A stretch of DNA of 64,000 nt from Deltaproteobacteria bacterium (GTDB lineage Bacteria; Myxococcota; XYA12-FULL-58-9): the NCBI GenBank assembly GCA_016218825.1, contig JACRCV010000086.1:90477-154476 (forward strand), in the 5' to 3' direction. Each line of letters begins with the position of its first letter. Within the stretch, counting starts at the first letter, position 1. Made by a program: the position numbers and the translations under genes. Shown in pieces: positions 35,391 to 44,261 of this stretch. Under the pieces are notes generated by a model. That model did no database searches. It worked only from the letters and a program-made list of their open reading frames with translations, and had not been told where the DNA came from.

Positions 35391-37133
35391 TCAGGGGGGA
35401 GCGGGTCGACGGGGTCGCGCCAAGATCTCGTCCAGGAGCGCGAAGCGCGCTTTGAAGATCTGACGGAGCTCGGCCTCGTCAGCGGTCCCCTGCACCGCGC
35501 GGTAGAGCTCGAGGGTCTCGGCGAAGTCCTCGCTCTTGGTGTGGCGCGCGTACCCCGACACCGCCACCTGGTCGGCCGTGATCGCGTCGCGCCAAGGTTG
35601 CCAGCCGGGCGCGGTGTCGTAGTCCCCCCCGCCGAAGACCGAACCGGCGAGGAGATGGCCGAGCTCGTGGGTCATCGCGCCGTCGATGCGGGTCTGCTCC
35701 GAGCCGTTCATGCCCGGGTAGCAGCGGACGACGCCGTCGGCGTTCACGCTCATGAAGGCGCGGAACGTGGGATCGCCGTAGATCGCGGCGTTGTGGGCGT
35801 TCATCGGGTCGTCGTCCTGCTCGACGTACACCACCCGCACCAGGCTCGCGAGCGCCGGCGGCAGCGCCGCGAGGGCGGCGGCCAACATCTCGGTGGTCGC
35901 GACGAAGCGACCCGGGGTCTCGACGCCGACCGCCGGGCGAATCACCCGAAGCGTATGCGCGCCGAGCGTCACGGTCTGCGACACGCAGTCCACGGTCGCC
36001 TGCTTCAACCCCAACGGCGCCGGGTCCGCCGCGACCACCGGGGAGAGGCCGAAGCTCTGGCGGCGGCTATCGAAGGTGTGTCCCTTGGTGTTCACCGGCG
36101 CGTGGCCGGGCGGATAGTCCCTCAGCCAGGCGGCGAGTCGGCTCGCCTGATCGGCGGTCGACAGGGACGCGAGCCGGGTGTCGTCCAAGAACATGAACAG
36201 CTCCCAGCGGGCATCGGCGCACAGGGCGCTCTCCGGGCCGCCGATGAGGAGGCGAAGGCGGGTCCTGGTGTCTTCCGGGAGCGCCGCGACGCCGGGCAGG
36301 GCCGACAGATCGGCGGCGAGCGCGGTAACGCTCGGCTGCTCGGTGCGCCGCAGCCACGCCATCAGGCTGATGGCCTGACCCTCGGGGCTCGCGGTGCGAA
36401 ACCCGTCCCATTGCAGGTGCTCAGCGAGGCGCTCGCGGGCGTCGGCGAGGCGGCGATTCGTCGGCCCCTCGACCACGGCGGCCAGGCGGCGTTGATACCA
36501 GGGAGGCAGCGCCTGGAAGGCCGGCAGGGCCCGCAACGTGGCGGCCAGCACCCGCGGCCCGGTGTCTTCGAGGCGGGCGCGATTCTCCAGGAGCTGGGCA
36601 TCCGACCATTGGCGCAACACCAGCAGGGCAGTCTTGTGGAGGTCGGCGGCGACCAAGCGGATGTCGGCGTCGACGAGCTCGGGGTTGGCGCGGCGGAGGC
36701 GCGCTTCGAGCTCGGCGGTCAGGCTGGCGCGGTTCTTCGGCTCGAGCGCGACCGCGCGCAGCTCGGGTCCGATCATCGCGGCGACGTAGGTCCCCTGCGC
36801 GGTCGAGCACTGCAGCGGCGCTTCGGTGTTGCTCCGGGGCGGCAGCAGAAAGACGTCCGGGTGCGTGTCGAGGCGCTCGCCCCACAGGGCGATGCGCGCC
36901 GGCAGGGTCGGGTCCGAGCTCGGCGCCGCCGGCGCCGGCTGGAGGTGGACCGCTTTGCGCGGTGCCACGAGGTTGACGGCTTTGCCTTGCTTGGCGCGCT
37001 CGATGTGGTCGCTGTAGATCGACGCCGAGCCTTGCGTCGTCGGTTGCGCCGCGGCCGCGGACGTCGGTTCGCCACCGCTCGCGAGCGGGGCGGCGTCGGT
37101 CGCGGGTCTGATGGGCCGGGTCGCGTCGCTCAT
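35391..37133 (-). CDS. Putative zinc metallopeptidase (gluzincin-like, HELGH)
   Basis: A 580-residue protein without a clear signal peptide. The C-terminal ~200 residues hold THELGHLLAGS (HExxH zinc motif) and, about 40 residues later, SGYARHTKSEDFAETLELY, whose Glu would be the third zinc ligand and whose Tyr could aid catalysis. This layout is like the lethal-factor-like (ATLF) peptidases. The N-terminal ~350 residues are Ala/Leu/Arg-rich helical repeats of unknown role. Its ATG overlaps the stop of the small ORF upstream (ATGA). Confidence 0.72.
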   Translation of the reverse strand: MSDATRPIRPATDAAPLASGGEPTSAAAAQPTTQGSASIYSDHIERAKQGKAVNLVAPRKAVHLQPAPAAPSSDPTLPARIALWGERLDTHPDVFLLPPRSNTEAPLQCSTAQGTYVAAMIGPELRAVALEPKNRASLTAELEARLRRANPELVDADIRLVAADLHKTALLVLRQWSDAQLLENRARLEDTGPRVLAATLRALPAFQALPPWYQRRLAAVVEGPTNRRLADARERLAEHLQWDGFRTASPEGQAISLMAWLRRTEQPSVTALAADLSALPGVAALPEDTRTRLRLLIGGPESALCADARWELFMFLDDTRLASLSTADQASRLAAWLRDYPPGHAPVNTKGHTFDSRRQSFGLSPVVAADPAPLGLKQATVDCVSQTVTLGAHTLRVIRPAVGVETPGRFVATTEMLAAALAALPPALASLVRVVYVEQDDDPMNAHNAAIYGDPTFRAFMSVNADGVVRCYPGMNGSEQTRIDGAMTHELGHLLAGSVFGGGDYDTAPGWQPWRDAITADQVAVSGYARHTKSEDFAETLELYRAVQGTADEAELRQIFKARFALLDEILARPRRPAPP

Positions 37134-37393
37134 CGGCCGGGACCCGTGCTCCGGTTGGCGGCGTGTTGCTCGGTGGCGCGCAACAGCTCGTCTTGCGGGC
37201 CGTACTCGTAGATGCAGCGTCGCGCGCCGGTGCGCATCGCCACGACTCTTACCACCGGCACCAGGGTGTCACCAACGGCGACGAAGCGCCCGGCCTCCGG
37301 CACCTGCGAGATCGGGAGCTCGTCCACCACGGCGCCGGTCGTGCCGTCCACGTAGACGATCGTTCCTGGATGCGTGCCCCGCTGCATGATCAT
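37130..37393 (-). CDS. Small hypothetical protein upstream of the metallopeptidase
   Basis: An 87-residue protein (MIMQRGTHPGTIVYVDGTTG and onwards) of predicted beta structure with a charged tail. It overlaps the metallopeptidase start by four bases, so the two are co-translated. No family was recognised. It could be a chaperone, inhibitor or immunity factor for the peptidase, on context alone. Confidence 0.55.
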   Translation of the reverse strand: MIMQRGTHPGTIVYVDGTTGAVVDELPISQVPEAGRFVAVGDTLVPVVRVVAMRTGARRCIYEYGPQDELLRATEQHAANRSTGPGR

Positions 37394-37669
37394 TCCGCGC
37401 GTACAAATCGCACTCTAACACACGGTCGTCGCTCGCCACCATGCCGCCGGCGTGTGCTGTAAGGGTATGAAATGGTTGGAGTATTAGTCGGCGGCGGGCG
37501 CGGCCTGTGCACGGCGGTGGGATGCGAATAGTGGGTGAGAGGGCGCAACGACGCGGTGTGGCGAGCGATAACCATGATGAGCAGCGGGCGCTGCTCGAAT
37601 CCCAACGACCGAGCGCGACGAATGAGCTGATGAGCGGACTGCGCCGCTCCAGAGGCGAGGGGTGTGTTC

Positions 37670-37924
37670 ATGGTGAGCATGGTGGACCTGGAAGATCCGA
37701 AGGTGGTTTATCAGGGCCAGATCTTCTGGGACATGGTCCGGCCCGGGGTGCGTCTCGCGGTGCTCGGGCCGCAGGGCTGCTTGACCTCGATCATCAAGAA
37801 GGTGGTCGAGACCAGCGAAGATCAGTGGTACATCGTCACCCGCAACTCGCGCTATCTGTTGTCCGCCGGCAAGGCGATCTCGCTCGAAGAGATCCAGAAG
37901 CTCCCCACCGTCGTCGGCGTCTGA
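37670..37924 (+). CDS. Small hypothetical protein
   Basis: An 84-residue protein starting MVSMVDLEDPKVVYQG with GAGGGG eight bases upstream. It reads as a compact alpha/beta protein ending in LEEIQKLPTVVGV. No family was recognised. It converges on the OmpA-family gene and has about 275 non-coding bases upstream, in which I see no clear promoter. Confidence 0.55.
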   Translation: MVSMVDLEDPKVVYQGQIFWDMVRPGVRLAVLGPQGCLTSIIKKVVETSEDQWYIVTRNSRYLLSAGKAISLEEIQKLPTVVGV

Positions 37925-38114
37925 ACGCCCCGTCAGCAGGCCGCTCTTGCGTTGACTTGATTCCCGCGCGCCCGCGGCGGTCCCGCGTCCCAGAGTCAGG
38001 CGGCGAGGATCCGGCTAAGCCGGTCCGAGGCGCGGGGGCACGGGGGGACGCAGAGGCGCGTCGGCGCGCGTCGGTAGCAGTGACGGATCCAGACGCGCCG
38101 GGCGGTCCCCCCGA

Positions 38115-40370
38115 TCAGAAATCGAACTTCACTTCGTCGTCGTCTTCCTTGGGCTTGGCTTTGCCCTTCTTGGCCTTGCCCTTCTTGCCCTTCGCGGGCT
38201 TGTCTTCTGACGGGGCCGGCGGCGGCGGCGCGGCGGTGGGCGGCGGCTCCACCGGGATGTCGAACACCGGGGTATCGGCGGCCGGCGTGGGCGGCGGCGG
38301 CGGCGCCGCGGTGTCGGGGCCGAGGTCGAACACCGGCTCGCCGGCGGGTGCGGCAGGTGGCGGCGTCGGGGTCTGACCTTCGCTGACGTCCTTGCCGATC
38401 GGCACCTGCTCGACGATCATGAACTCGACCCGGCGGTTGAGCTCGCGTCCCTTCGCGGTCTTGTTGGAGCCGATGGGCTTGTCGGGGCCGTAGCCTTCGG
38501 ACTCGAGGCGGGTCGCCTCGATGCCCTTCTCGACCAGGTACTCGCGGACGCTCGCGGCGCGCTCTTTGGAGAGCTTGAGGTTCTTCGGCCGGCCGCCGAC
38601 GTTGTCGGTGTGGCCTTCGATGCGCACCTTCTTGATGTGTTTGTAGTTCTTGAGCACCGCGACCACCTGGTCGAGCAGGCCGAATGACTTCGGCATGATC
38701 TTGGCGCTGCCGGTCTTGAAGAGGATCGTCTCTTTGATCACGATCTTCTCTTCGGTCACCTCGACGAGCGACTTGGCCTTCAGCTTCTCCGGGCAGCCGT
38801 CCTCGTCGTCGACGCCGTTGTAGATCTCGGCCTCGTTCGGACACTTGTCGGCCTCGTCGGCGATGCCGTCGCCATCGTTGTCCTCGGGGCAGCCGTCGTC
38901 GTCGGTGACGCCGTCCTTGTCCTCGGGGTAGTTCGGGCACATGTCGCCGAGGTCGGGGAGGCTGTCGTTGTCGTTGTCCTTGTCGGGACAGCCGTCGGAG
39001 TCCTGGAAGCCGTCGACGTCCTCGGCCTCGTTCGGGCACTGGTCGACGCCGTCGGCGATGTTGTCACCGTCGTTGTCGAGCTCGGGACAGCCGTCGTCGT
39101 CCTGGAAGCCGTCCTTGTCTTCGGGCTCGAGCGGGCACTTGTCCTTGTCGTCCGGCACGCTGTCGTTGTCGGCGTCGGCGTCCGGGCAGCCGTCCTCGTC
39201 CTGGATGCCGTCTTTGTCCTCGGGCTGGTTCGCGCACTGATCGTCTTCGTCGGGGATGCCGTCTTTGTCGTTGTCGAGGTCGGGGCAGCCGTCCGAGTCC
39301 TCGAAGCCGTCCTTGTCCTCCTTCTTGTCCGGGCACTTGTCGAGCGCGTCGGGGACGCCGTCCTGATCGGTGTCGACCACCCCGGAGGTGCCGGTGTAGT
39401 GCATGAAGCCCAAGAAGAAGCGCGGCGCCGGCTGGCCGTAGCCCTGGGACGTGAGGCCGGCGCCGAAGCCGCCGGTGACGATGGTGTTGTCGTTGAGGCT
39501 CCAGCGGATGCCGAGGTCACCCTCCGCCGAGGTTCGCGAGCGCTGCTGGTTCTTGGCGAACGCGTCGGCGGCGTGGCGCGCGAAGCCGTTGTCGGCCGGC
39601 GTGTGCCCGAAGACCTCGCCGACGATCTCGAAGGGCTTGCCGTTGCCGAGGTTCACGTCCAAACCGACGCCGAGCTTGGCGAACACCTCGTCGTCGACGG
39701 TGAGCAGGAAGACGCCGGGCTCGGGTTGAATGCGGGTCTTCTCGCGGGCGCGGTATCCGACGTTCAGGCCGGCGCGCAGGAACTTGGCGCGAGTCGACAC
39801 CGCGAGCTCGGGGGCGTACATCATCCCGGCCTCGCGGGCGTAGGCCGCGGTGCCGGTCGGAAACGCCACGGTCGCGAGCAGCGCCGCCGACAGCAGGCCG
39901 TCCTGGAGCTGCAGCAGGCGCGCCTTGGGGATGAGGCGCACGGTGCCGAGCGCGAACGCCTGGAGCTTCTCGAGGCCGACGGACACCCCGGCGCCCTCGA
40001 ACGCCGCGTTGTTCAGCCCGCCCTGCCACACCAAGGGCACGGCGACGCCGAGCTCGCCGACGTCGAACAGGCCGATGGCGGCGACGAGCGCGGTGTCGAT
40101 GCGGTTGGCGACGATGGCGCCGACGTTGTCTTTGGTGCCGTCGGTCTTGATGATCTGCACCGCCAGCGGGTTGCGGGCATAGTTCAACGACAACCCCAGG
40201 CTCATGCCCAGGTGACTGTTGACCTCGCCGGTCTCGACGGTGATCAGGTCATTCGCGCCGGCAACCGGCTGAAACAGCTGGAGATCGACGCTCAGATCCT
40301 CAATCGGCGCCGCTCGAACCGGGACCGCCAGACCCAAGCACAACAGCACGAGCACCATCGTTCGACGCAT
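38115..40370 (-). CDS. OmpA-family protein with thrombospondin type 3 repeats
   Basis: A 751-residue protein. GGAG precedes the ATG at 40370; the signal peptide ends at VRAAP. Residues ~25-325 resemble an outer-membrane beta-barrel. Next come about eight TSP3 calcium-binding repeats, of the form DxDxDGxPDxxDxCPxxxED (~330-530). The OmpA peptidoglycan-binding domain follows (VRIEGHTDNVGG and LSKERAASVREYLVEKGI), then a Pro/Ala tail ending in a Lys-rich run. It should tether the outer membrane to peptidoglycan. This arrangement is common in Myxococcota. Confidence 0.9.
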   Translation of the reverse strand: MRRTMVLVLLCLGLAVPVRAAPIEDLSVDLQLFQPVAGANDLITVETGEVNSHLGMSLGLSLNYARNPLAVQIIKTDGTKDNVGAIVANRIDTALVAAIGLFDVGELGVAVPLVWQGGLNNAAFEGAGVSVGLEKLQAFALGTVRLIPKARLLQLQDGLLSAALLATVAFPTGTAAYAREAGMMYAPELAVSTRAKFLRAGLNVGYRAREKTRIQPEPGVFLLTVDDEVFAKLGVGLDVNLGNGKPFEIVGEVFGHTPADNGFARHAADAFAKNQQRSRTSAEGDLGIRWSLNDNTIVTGGFGAGLTSQGYGQPAPRFFLGFMHYTGTSGVVDTDQDGVPDALDKCPDKKEDKDGFEDSDGCPDLDNDKDGIPDEDDQCANQPEDKDGIQDEDGCPDADADNDSVPDDKDKCPLEPEDKDGFQDDDGCPELDNDGDNIADGVDQCPNEAEDVDGFQDSDGCPDKDNDNDSLPDLGDMCPNYPEDKDGVTDDDGCPEDNDGDGIADEADKCPNEAEIYNGVDDEDGCPEKLKAKSLVEVTEEKIVIKETILFKTGSAKIMPKSFGLLDQVVAVLKNYKHIKKVRIEGHTDNVGGRPKNLKLSKERAASVREYLVEKGIEATRLESEGYGPDKPIGSNKTAKGRELNRRVEFMIVEQVPIGKDVSEGQTPTPPPAAPAGEPVFDLGPDTAAPPPPPTPAADTPVFDIPVEPPPTAAPPPPAPSEDKPAKGKKGKAKKGKAKPKEDDDEVKFDF
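38800..39380 (-). repeat. Tandem TSP3-coding repeats
   Basis: About eight imperfect repeats of roughly 70-75 bases encode the TSP3 array of the OmpA-family protein. They are in frame, protein-driven repeats rich in GAC/GAG codons, visible as recurrent gtcgtcgtcctggaagccg-like stretches on the plus strand. Confidence 0.8.
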
Positions 40371-40499
40371 CAACGGCTCCTCGAAGCGCAGACCGCACAC
40401 ACGCGTTCCCCGACGAAGACCCTACCACCAAACCCGAAAGCGGGGCCAGAAACCCGAAACTGCTTTTCCCGACACGACGGCCGCGATAGATCCCGCCGC

Positions 40500-41423
40500 A
40501 TGCGCACCATCGTCACCGGCGGCGCCGGGTTCATCGGCTCGCACCTCGCCCTTCGCCTCGCCGCCGTCGATCACGAGGTCCTGGTCATCGACGACCTCTC
40601 GAAGGGCAAACGCGAGAACGTCGGCGCCGCCATCCAGCTCGCGGAAGTCAGCGTCGTTTCTCCGGAAGTGGAGCGGGTGATCGCCGAGTTTCGCCCCGAC
40701 AACGTCTTCCACCTCGCGGCGCAGATGGACGTGCGTCAGTCGGTCGCCGACCCGGCGTTCGACGCTCGGGTCAACGTCGAAGGCACGGTGCGGGTGGCGG
40801 GTGCCGCGGTGCGCGCCGGGGTCAAGACCTTCGTCTTCGCGTCGAGCGGCGGCGCGATCTACGGCGAGCAGGAGCGCTTTCCGGCAGCCGAAGACCATCG
40901 GCGGCGCGCCGACAGCCCCTATGGGATCGCCAAGGGGTGCGCCGAGCTCTACCTCGACTACTTCGGGCGCGGCAGTCGGATGCGGGTGGTGGCGCTGCGC
41001 TACGCCAACGTCTATGGGCCGCGCCAAGATCCGCACGGCGAGGCCGGGGTGGTCGCGATCTTCGCGGGCAAGATGCTCGCCGGCCTTACGCCGACGATCT
41101 ACGGCGACGGTCGTCAGACCCGCGACTACGTCTTCGTCGACGACGTGGTGCGCGCCAACCTCTTGGCGCTGCGCCACGACCAGGCCCAGGGCGCCTACAA
41201 CATCGGCACCGGCCTCGAGACCGACCTGCTGCAGCTCGCCGGCGCCCTTCGCAAGGCCACCGGCTATGAAGGTGAGATCGTGCACGCCGACGCCAAGCCC
41301 GGCGAGCAGCGCCGCAGCGTCCTCGACATCGGGCGCGCCGGCCGCGAGCTGCATTGGCAACCGCAGTGCGACCTCGACTCCGGGATCCGGAAGACCGTCG
41401 AGTGGTTTGGGGGGCGGCGCTAG
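40500..41423 (+). CDS. NAD-dependent sugar epimerase, GalE-like
   Basis: A 307-residue extended SDR. The NAD motif is [10 protein letters not shown], and the active site SSGGAIYGEQ with YGIAKGCAEL supplies the YxxxK pair. It fits UDP-glucose 4-epimerases and relatives; the exact sugar is uncertain. No Shine-Dalgarno precedes the ATG; a TAGATC hexamer about 8 bases upstream may make the mRNA leaderless. Its stop shares the CTAG palindrome at 41420-41423 with the converging rmlC gene. Confidence 0.85.
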   Translation: MRTIVTGGAGFIGSHLALRLAAVDHEVLVIDDLSKGKRENVGAAIQLAEVSVVSPEVERVIAEFRPDNVFHLAAQMDVRQSVADPAFDARVNVEGTVRVAGAAVRAGVKTFVFASSGGAIYGEQERFPAAEDHRRRADSPYGIAKGCAELYLDYFGRGSRMRVVALRYANVYGPRQDPHGEAGVVAIFAGKMLAGLTPTIYGDGRQTRDYVFVDDVVRANLLALRHDQAQGAYNIGTGLETDLLQLAGALRKATGYEGEIVHADAKPGEQRRSVLDIGRAGRELHWQPQCDLDSGIRKTVEWFGGRR

Positions 41424-41965
41424 AACCCGGTCGTCGCGTCCATCAGCAGCGGCGCGGCCTTGTCGCGCTCCGACAAGATCGGGGTCGGGGTGGGCCAGGG
41501 GACGCCGATGGTCGGATCGTTCCAGCGCACCCCGACGTCGTGCTCGGGGGCGTAGTAGCCGGTCGTCTTGTAGAGCACGTCGGCGGACTCGGAGAGGACG
41601 CAGAAGCCGTGCGCGAAGCCCACCGGCACCCAGAGCATCCGGGTCTCGTTCTCGCCGAGCTCGACCACCACGTGCTTGCCGAAGGTGGGGGAGCTTCTTC
41701 GCAGGTCGGCGGCGACGTCGAAGATCCGGCCCCGGGTGCAGCGCACCAGCTTGCCGATGGCCGCCGGCGGCTTCTGGTAGTGCAGGCCGCGCAACACGTC
41801 GCGGCGCGAACGAGACAGGTTCTCTTGCACCAGGGCCGGGACGCCGTGGGCTGCGAAGGCGTCGGCGCGCATCGTCTCGGCGAAGAAGCCGCGCGCGTCA
41901 CCCATCATCTCGTGCTCGATCAAGAGCACGTCCGGAATCGCCTGGGGGATGAAGGTGAACTTCAT
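41420..41965 (-). CDS. rfbC: dTDP-4-dehydrorhamnose 3,5-epimerase
   Basis: A 181-residue cupin enzyme of dTDP-L-rhamnose synthesis, also called RmlC. The motifs are DARGFFAETMR, LRGLHYQKPP (catalytic His) and VGFAHGFCVLS. It is the last gene of a five-gene minus-strand chain (rmlA, acetyltransferase, aminotransferase, rmlD, rmlC), each joined by four-base overlaps; its ATG overlaps the rmlD stop. Confidence 0.95.
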   Translation of the reverse strand: MKFTFIPQAIPDVLLIEHEMMGDARGFFAETMRADAFAAHGVPALVQENLSRSRRDVLRGLHYQKPPAAIGKLVRCTRGRIFDVAADLRRSSPTFGKHVVVELGENETRMLWVPVGFAHGFCVLSESADVLYKTTGYYAPEHDVGVRWNDPTIGVPWPTPTPILSERDKAAPLLMDATTGF

Positions 41966-42840
41966 GCACGCACCTCCTGGCCGCGTCGCGCCACGTAGGC
42001 CGCCAGCGCCTGCTGCCAGCTGCCGAGCGCCGGGACGCCGGCGGCGACGAGCTTGGCGTTGTCGAGGATCGAGTAGCGCGGTCGCTTCGCCTTCGAGCCG
42101 TACTCGGCCGAGGTCACCGGCCTGAGGTCGGGGGTCATCCCCGTCAGCCGGAAGATCTCGCGCGCGAACTCGAACCAGGTGCACTCGCCGCTGTTGGTCA
42201 CGTGGTAGAGCCCGTAGGCGCGGGTCTCGATGAGCGCGAGCAGCGCCGCCGCGAGCTCGAAGGTCGAGGTCGGGGCCACGGTCTGGTCGTTGACGACGGT
42301 GAGCTTCTTCTTGGCTTCGGCGGCGCGGATCATGATCTCCACGAAGCTGCCGCCCTGCGGCCGGCGGCCGGCGCTGCCATAAAGGCCACAGGTCCGAATC
42401 ACGAAGTGCTTGTCGTGGCTCTCGCGCACCAGGTGCTCGCCGGCGAGCTTCGAGGTCGCGTAGACGCTCTGTGGCTCGGGGCGGTCGCCCTCGGTCCAGG
42501 GGCGGCCGCAAGGCGCGCCGCCGAACACGAAGTCGGTGGAGAAGTGCATGAAGACCGCGTCGAGCTCGCGGCAGACCTTCGCGAGCTGGCGCGGCGCTTC
42601 GGCGTTGATCGCGAACGCCTCGGCGGCGTGGTCCTCGCACAGGTCGACCAGGTGATAGGCCGCGGTGTTGATGACCACCGCCGGTCGCAGCTCGAGAAGC
42701 TGCGCCCGGGTCCGCGCCGCGTCGCCGACGTCGATGTCCGGCAGGTCGAGGCCGACGGCCTCGGTGCCGCGCGCCGCCAGGGCGCGGAGCAGATCGGTGC
42801 CGAGCTGACCCTTGCCGCCGATGACCAGGACCTCGGTCAC
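41962..42840 (-). CDS. rfbD: dTDP-4-dehydrorhamnose reductase
   Basis: A 292-residue SDR performing the last step of dTDP-L-rhamnose synthesis (RmlD). It has GGKGQLGTDLL at the N-terminus, FSTDFVFGG and VYATSKLAGE (YxxxK). The start is GTG at 42840, overlapping the aminotransferase stop (GTGA); the frame is open upstream, but that part is the aminotransferase shadow. Confidence 0.94.
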   Translation of the reverse strand: MTEVLVIGGKGQLGTDLLRALAARGTEAVGLDLPDIDVGDAARTRAQLLELRPAVVINTAAYHLVDLCEDHAAEAFAINAEAPRQLAKVCRELDAVFMHFSTDFVFGGAPCGRPWTEGDRPEPQSVYATSKLAGEHLVRESHDKHFVIRTCGLYGSAGRRPQGGSFVEIMIRAAEAKKKLTVVNDQTVAPTSTFELAAALLALIETRAYGLYHVTNSGECTWFEFAREIFRLTGMTPDLRPVTSAEYGSKAKRPRYSILDNAKLVAAGVPALGSWQQALAAYVARRGQEVRA

Positions 42841-44261
42841 GCGGCGCTCCGGGCGATGGGCGTGACGCCTTCGGCGGCGAAGAAGCGCACCACCGCCTCG
42901 ACGACGTAGCGGATCTCGTCCTCGGTGAGCTCGGAGTAGATCGGCAGCGCCAACGAGCACGCCGCCGCCGCCTCCGCGACCGGCAGGTCGCCGGCCTTGT
43001 AGCCGAGCGCCGCGAAGCAGGCCTGCAGGTGCATCGGGCGGGGATAGTAGATCGCGGAGCCGACGTTCTTGGCCTTGAGCGCCGCCTGCAACCGGTCGCG
43101 CAGCTCGGTGCTCTGCAGCCGCACCACGTACTGGTTGAACACGTGCCGGTTCTGACACGCCGCCGGCAAGATCAACGGCACCCCGTCGTAGGCCACGCCC
43201 TGCGGACAGCTCGTGGCGCAGGGGGCGCCCGTGTGATCGACCGCGCCGATCCCGGCCTGATGAAACAGCTCGGTGTAGAGCGCGGCGTTCTGCTGGCGGC
43301 CTGCGGTGTATCGGTCGGCGTGCGCGAGCTTCACCGCCAAGAGCGCCGCCTGCAGCGCGTCGAGGCGGAAGTTGCCGCCGACCTCGGTGTGCTGGTATTG
43401 GCCCATGCCGCCGTGGTTGCGCAGCGCCCGGATGCGGGCGGCGAGCGCGCCTTCTTTGGTGGTCACCAGGCCGCCGTCGCCGAAGCCGCCGACGTTCTTG
43501 GACGGGAAGAACGAGAAGCAGCCGACGGTGCCGAGGCTCCCGACCCGCCGGCCCTTGTACTCGGCGCCGATCGCCTGCGCGGCGTCTTCGATGACCGCGA
43601 GGCCGTGGGTGCGGGCGAGGTCGAGGATGGGATCCATCTCCGCCGCCTGGCCGAAGAGGTGCACCGGGACGATGGCCTTGGTGCGCGGCGTGACGCGGCG
43701 GGCGATGTCTTCGGGGTCGATGTTGAAGCAGCGCGGCTTGATGTCGCAGAACACCGGCTTGGCGCCGGTGCGCCAGATGGCGCCGGCGGTGGCGAAGAAG
43801 GTGTAGGTCGGGCAGATGACCTCGTCACCCGCGCCGATCCCGAGCGCCATCAGCGCCACGAGCAGCGCGTCGGTGCCCGACGACACCCCGATCGCATGGT
43901 CGACGCCGAGGTACGCCGCGGCCTGCTTCTCGAACGCTTCGACCTCCGGCCCCTGAATGAACTGACCGTGCGCGAGACAGCGCTTGAACGCCGCCTCGAG
44001 GGCGCCTTGCACCTGGTTGTTCGCCCGCCGGGGATCGAGCATCGCCACCGCCGTGATCGGCGTCGCGCGCTTTGTGGTTCGCGCCGCCTTCGCGCCTTTG
44101 CGCCCGGGCGCGCGTTTCGAGGCTGTCGCCGGTCTGCGGCCGGTCGCGCCGCGGGACTTCGCCGAGCTCTTCTTGCCGGCACGACGGCTGGGCTCGGCGG
44201 CAGTACGGCCCGCCTTGCTGTGGGGCTTCGTCCTCGTCTTCTTCTTGGTCTTGTTGTTCAT
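42837..44261 (-). CDS. DegT/DnrJ/EryC1 sugar aminotransferase with histone-H1-like basic N-terminal tail
   Basis: A 474-residue protein. From residue ~75 on it is a PLP-dependent nucleotide-sugar aminotransferase (WbpE type): SSGTDALLVALMALG, AVIEDAAQAIGA, and FFPSKNVGGFGDGG with the PLP Lys in PSKN. The first ~68 residues are almost only Lys, Arg, Ala, Ser, Thr, Gly and Pro (KKSSAKSRGATGRRP, SKRAPGRKGAKAARTTKRA), like histone H1 tails. The start at 44261 overlaps the upstream acetyltransferase stop (ATGA), as at every other junction of this operon, which supports the tail being translated. A Met at residue ~73 (MLDPRRANN) could also initiate. With the neighbouring acetyltransferase it should make an N-acetylated amino sugar. 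Confidence 0.9.
   Translation of the reverse strand: MNNKTKKKTRTKPHSKAGRTAAEPSRRAGKKSSAKSRGATGRRPATASKRAPGRKGAKAARTTKRATPITAVAMLDPRRANNQVQGALEAAFKRCLAHGQFIQGPEVEAFEKQAAAYLGVDHAIGVSSGTDALLVALMALGIGAGDEVICPTYTFFATAGAIWRTGAKPVFCDIKPRCFNIDPEDIARRVTPRTKAIVPVHLFGQAAEMDPILDLARTHGLAVIEDAAQAIGAEYKGRRVGSLGTVGCFSFFPSKNVGGFGDGGLVTTKEGALAARIRALRNHGGMGQYQHTEVGGNFRLDALQAALLAVKLAHADRYTAGRQQNAALYTELFHQAGIGAVDHTGAPCATSCPQGVAYDGVPLILPAACQNRHVFNQYVVRLQSTELRDRLQAALKAKNVGSAIYYPRPMHLQACFAALGYKAGDLPVAEAAAACSLALPIYSELTEDEIRYVVEAVVRFFAAEGVTPIARSAA

Noticed and set aside
38005..38030. CCGGCT-A-AGCCGG hairpin between two converging genes
   Set aside because: A loop of one base and no T run make it an unlikely terminator; it is probably a chance palindrome in GC-rich DNA.
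38800..39380. Tandem direct repeats considered as a CRISPR array
   Set aside because: The repeats are in frame, encode TSP3 calcium-binding units and lack unique spacers.
39399..40499. Upstream extension of the GalE-like frame antisense to the OmpA gene
   Set aside because: The extension is the complement of the OmpA gene; the NAD-binding motif begins right after the ATG at 40500, so that is the start.
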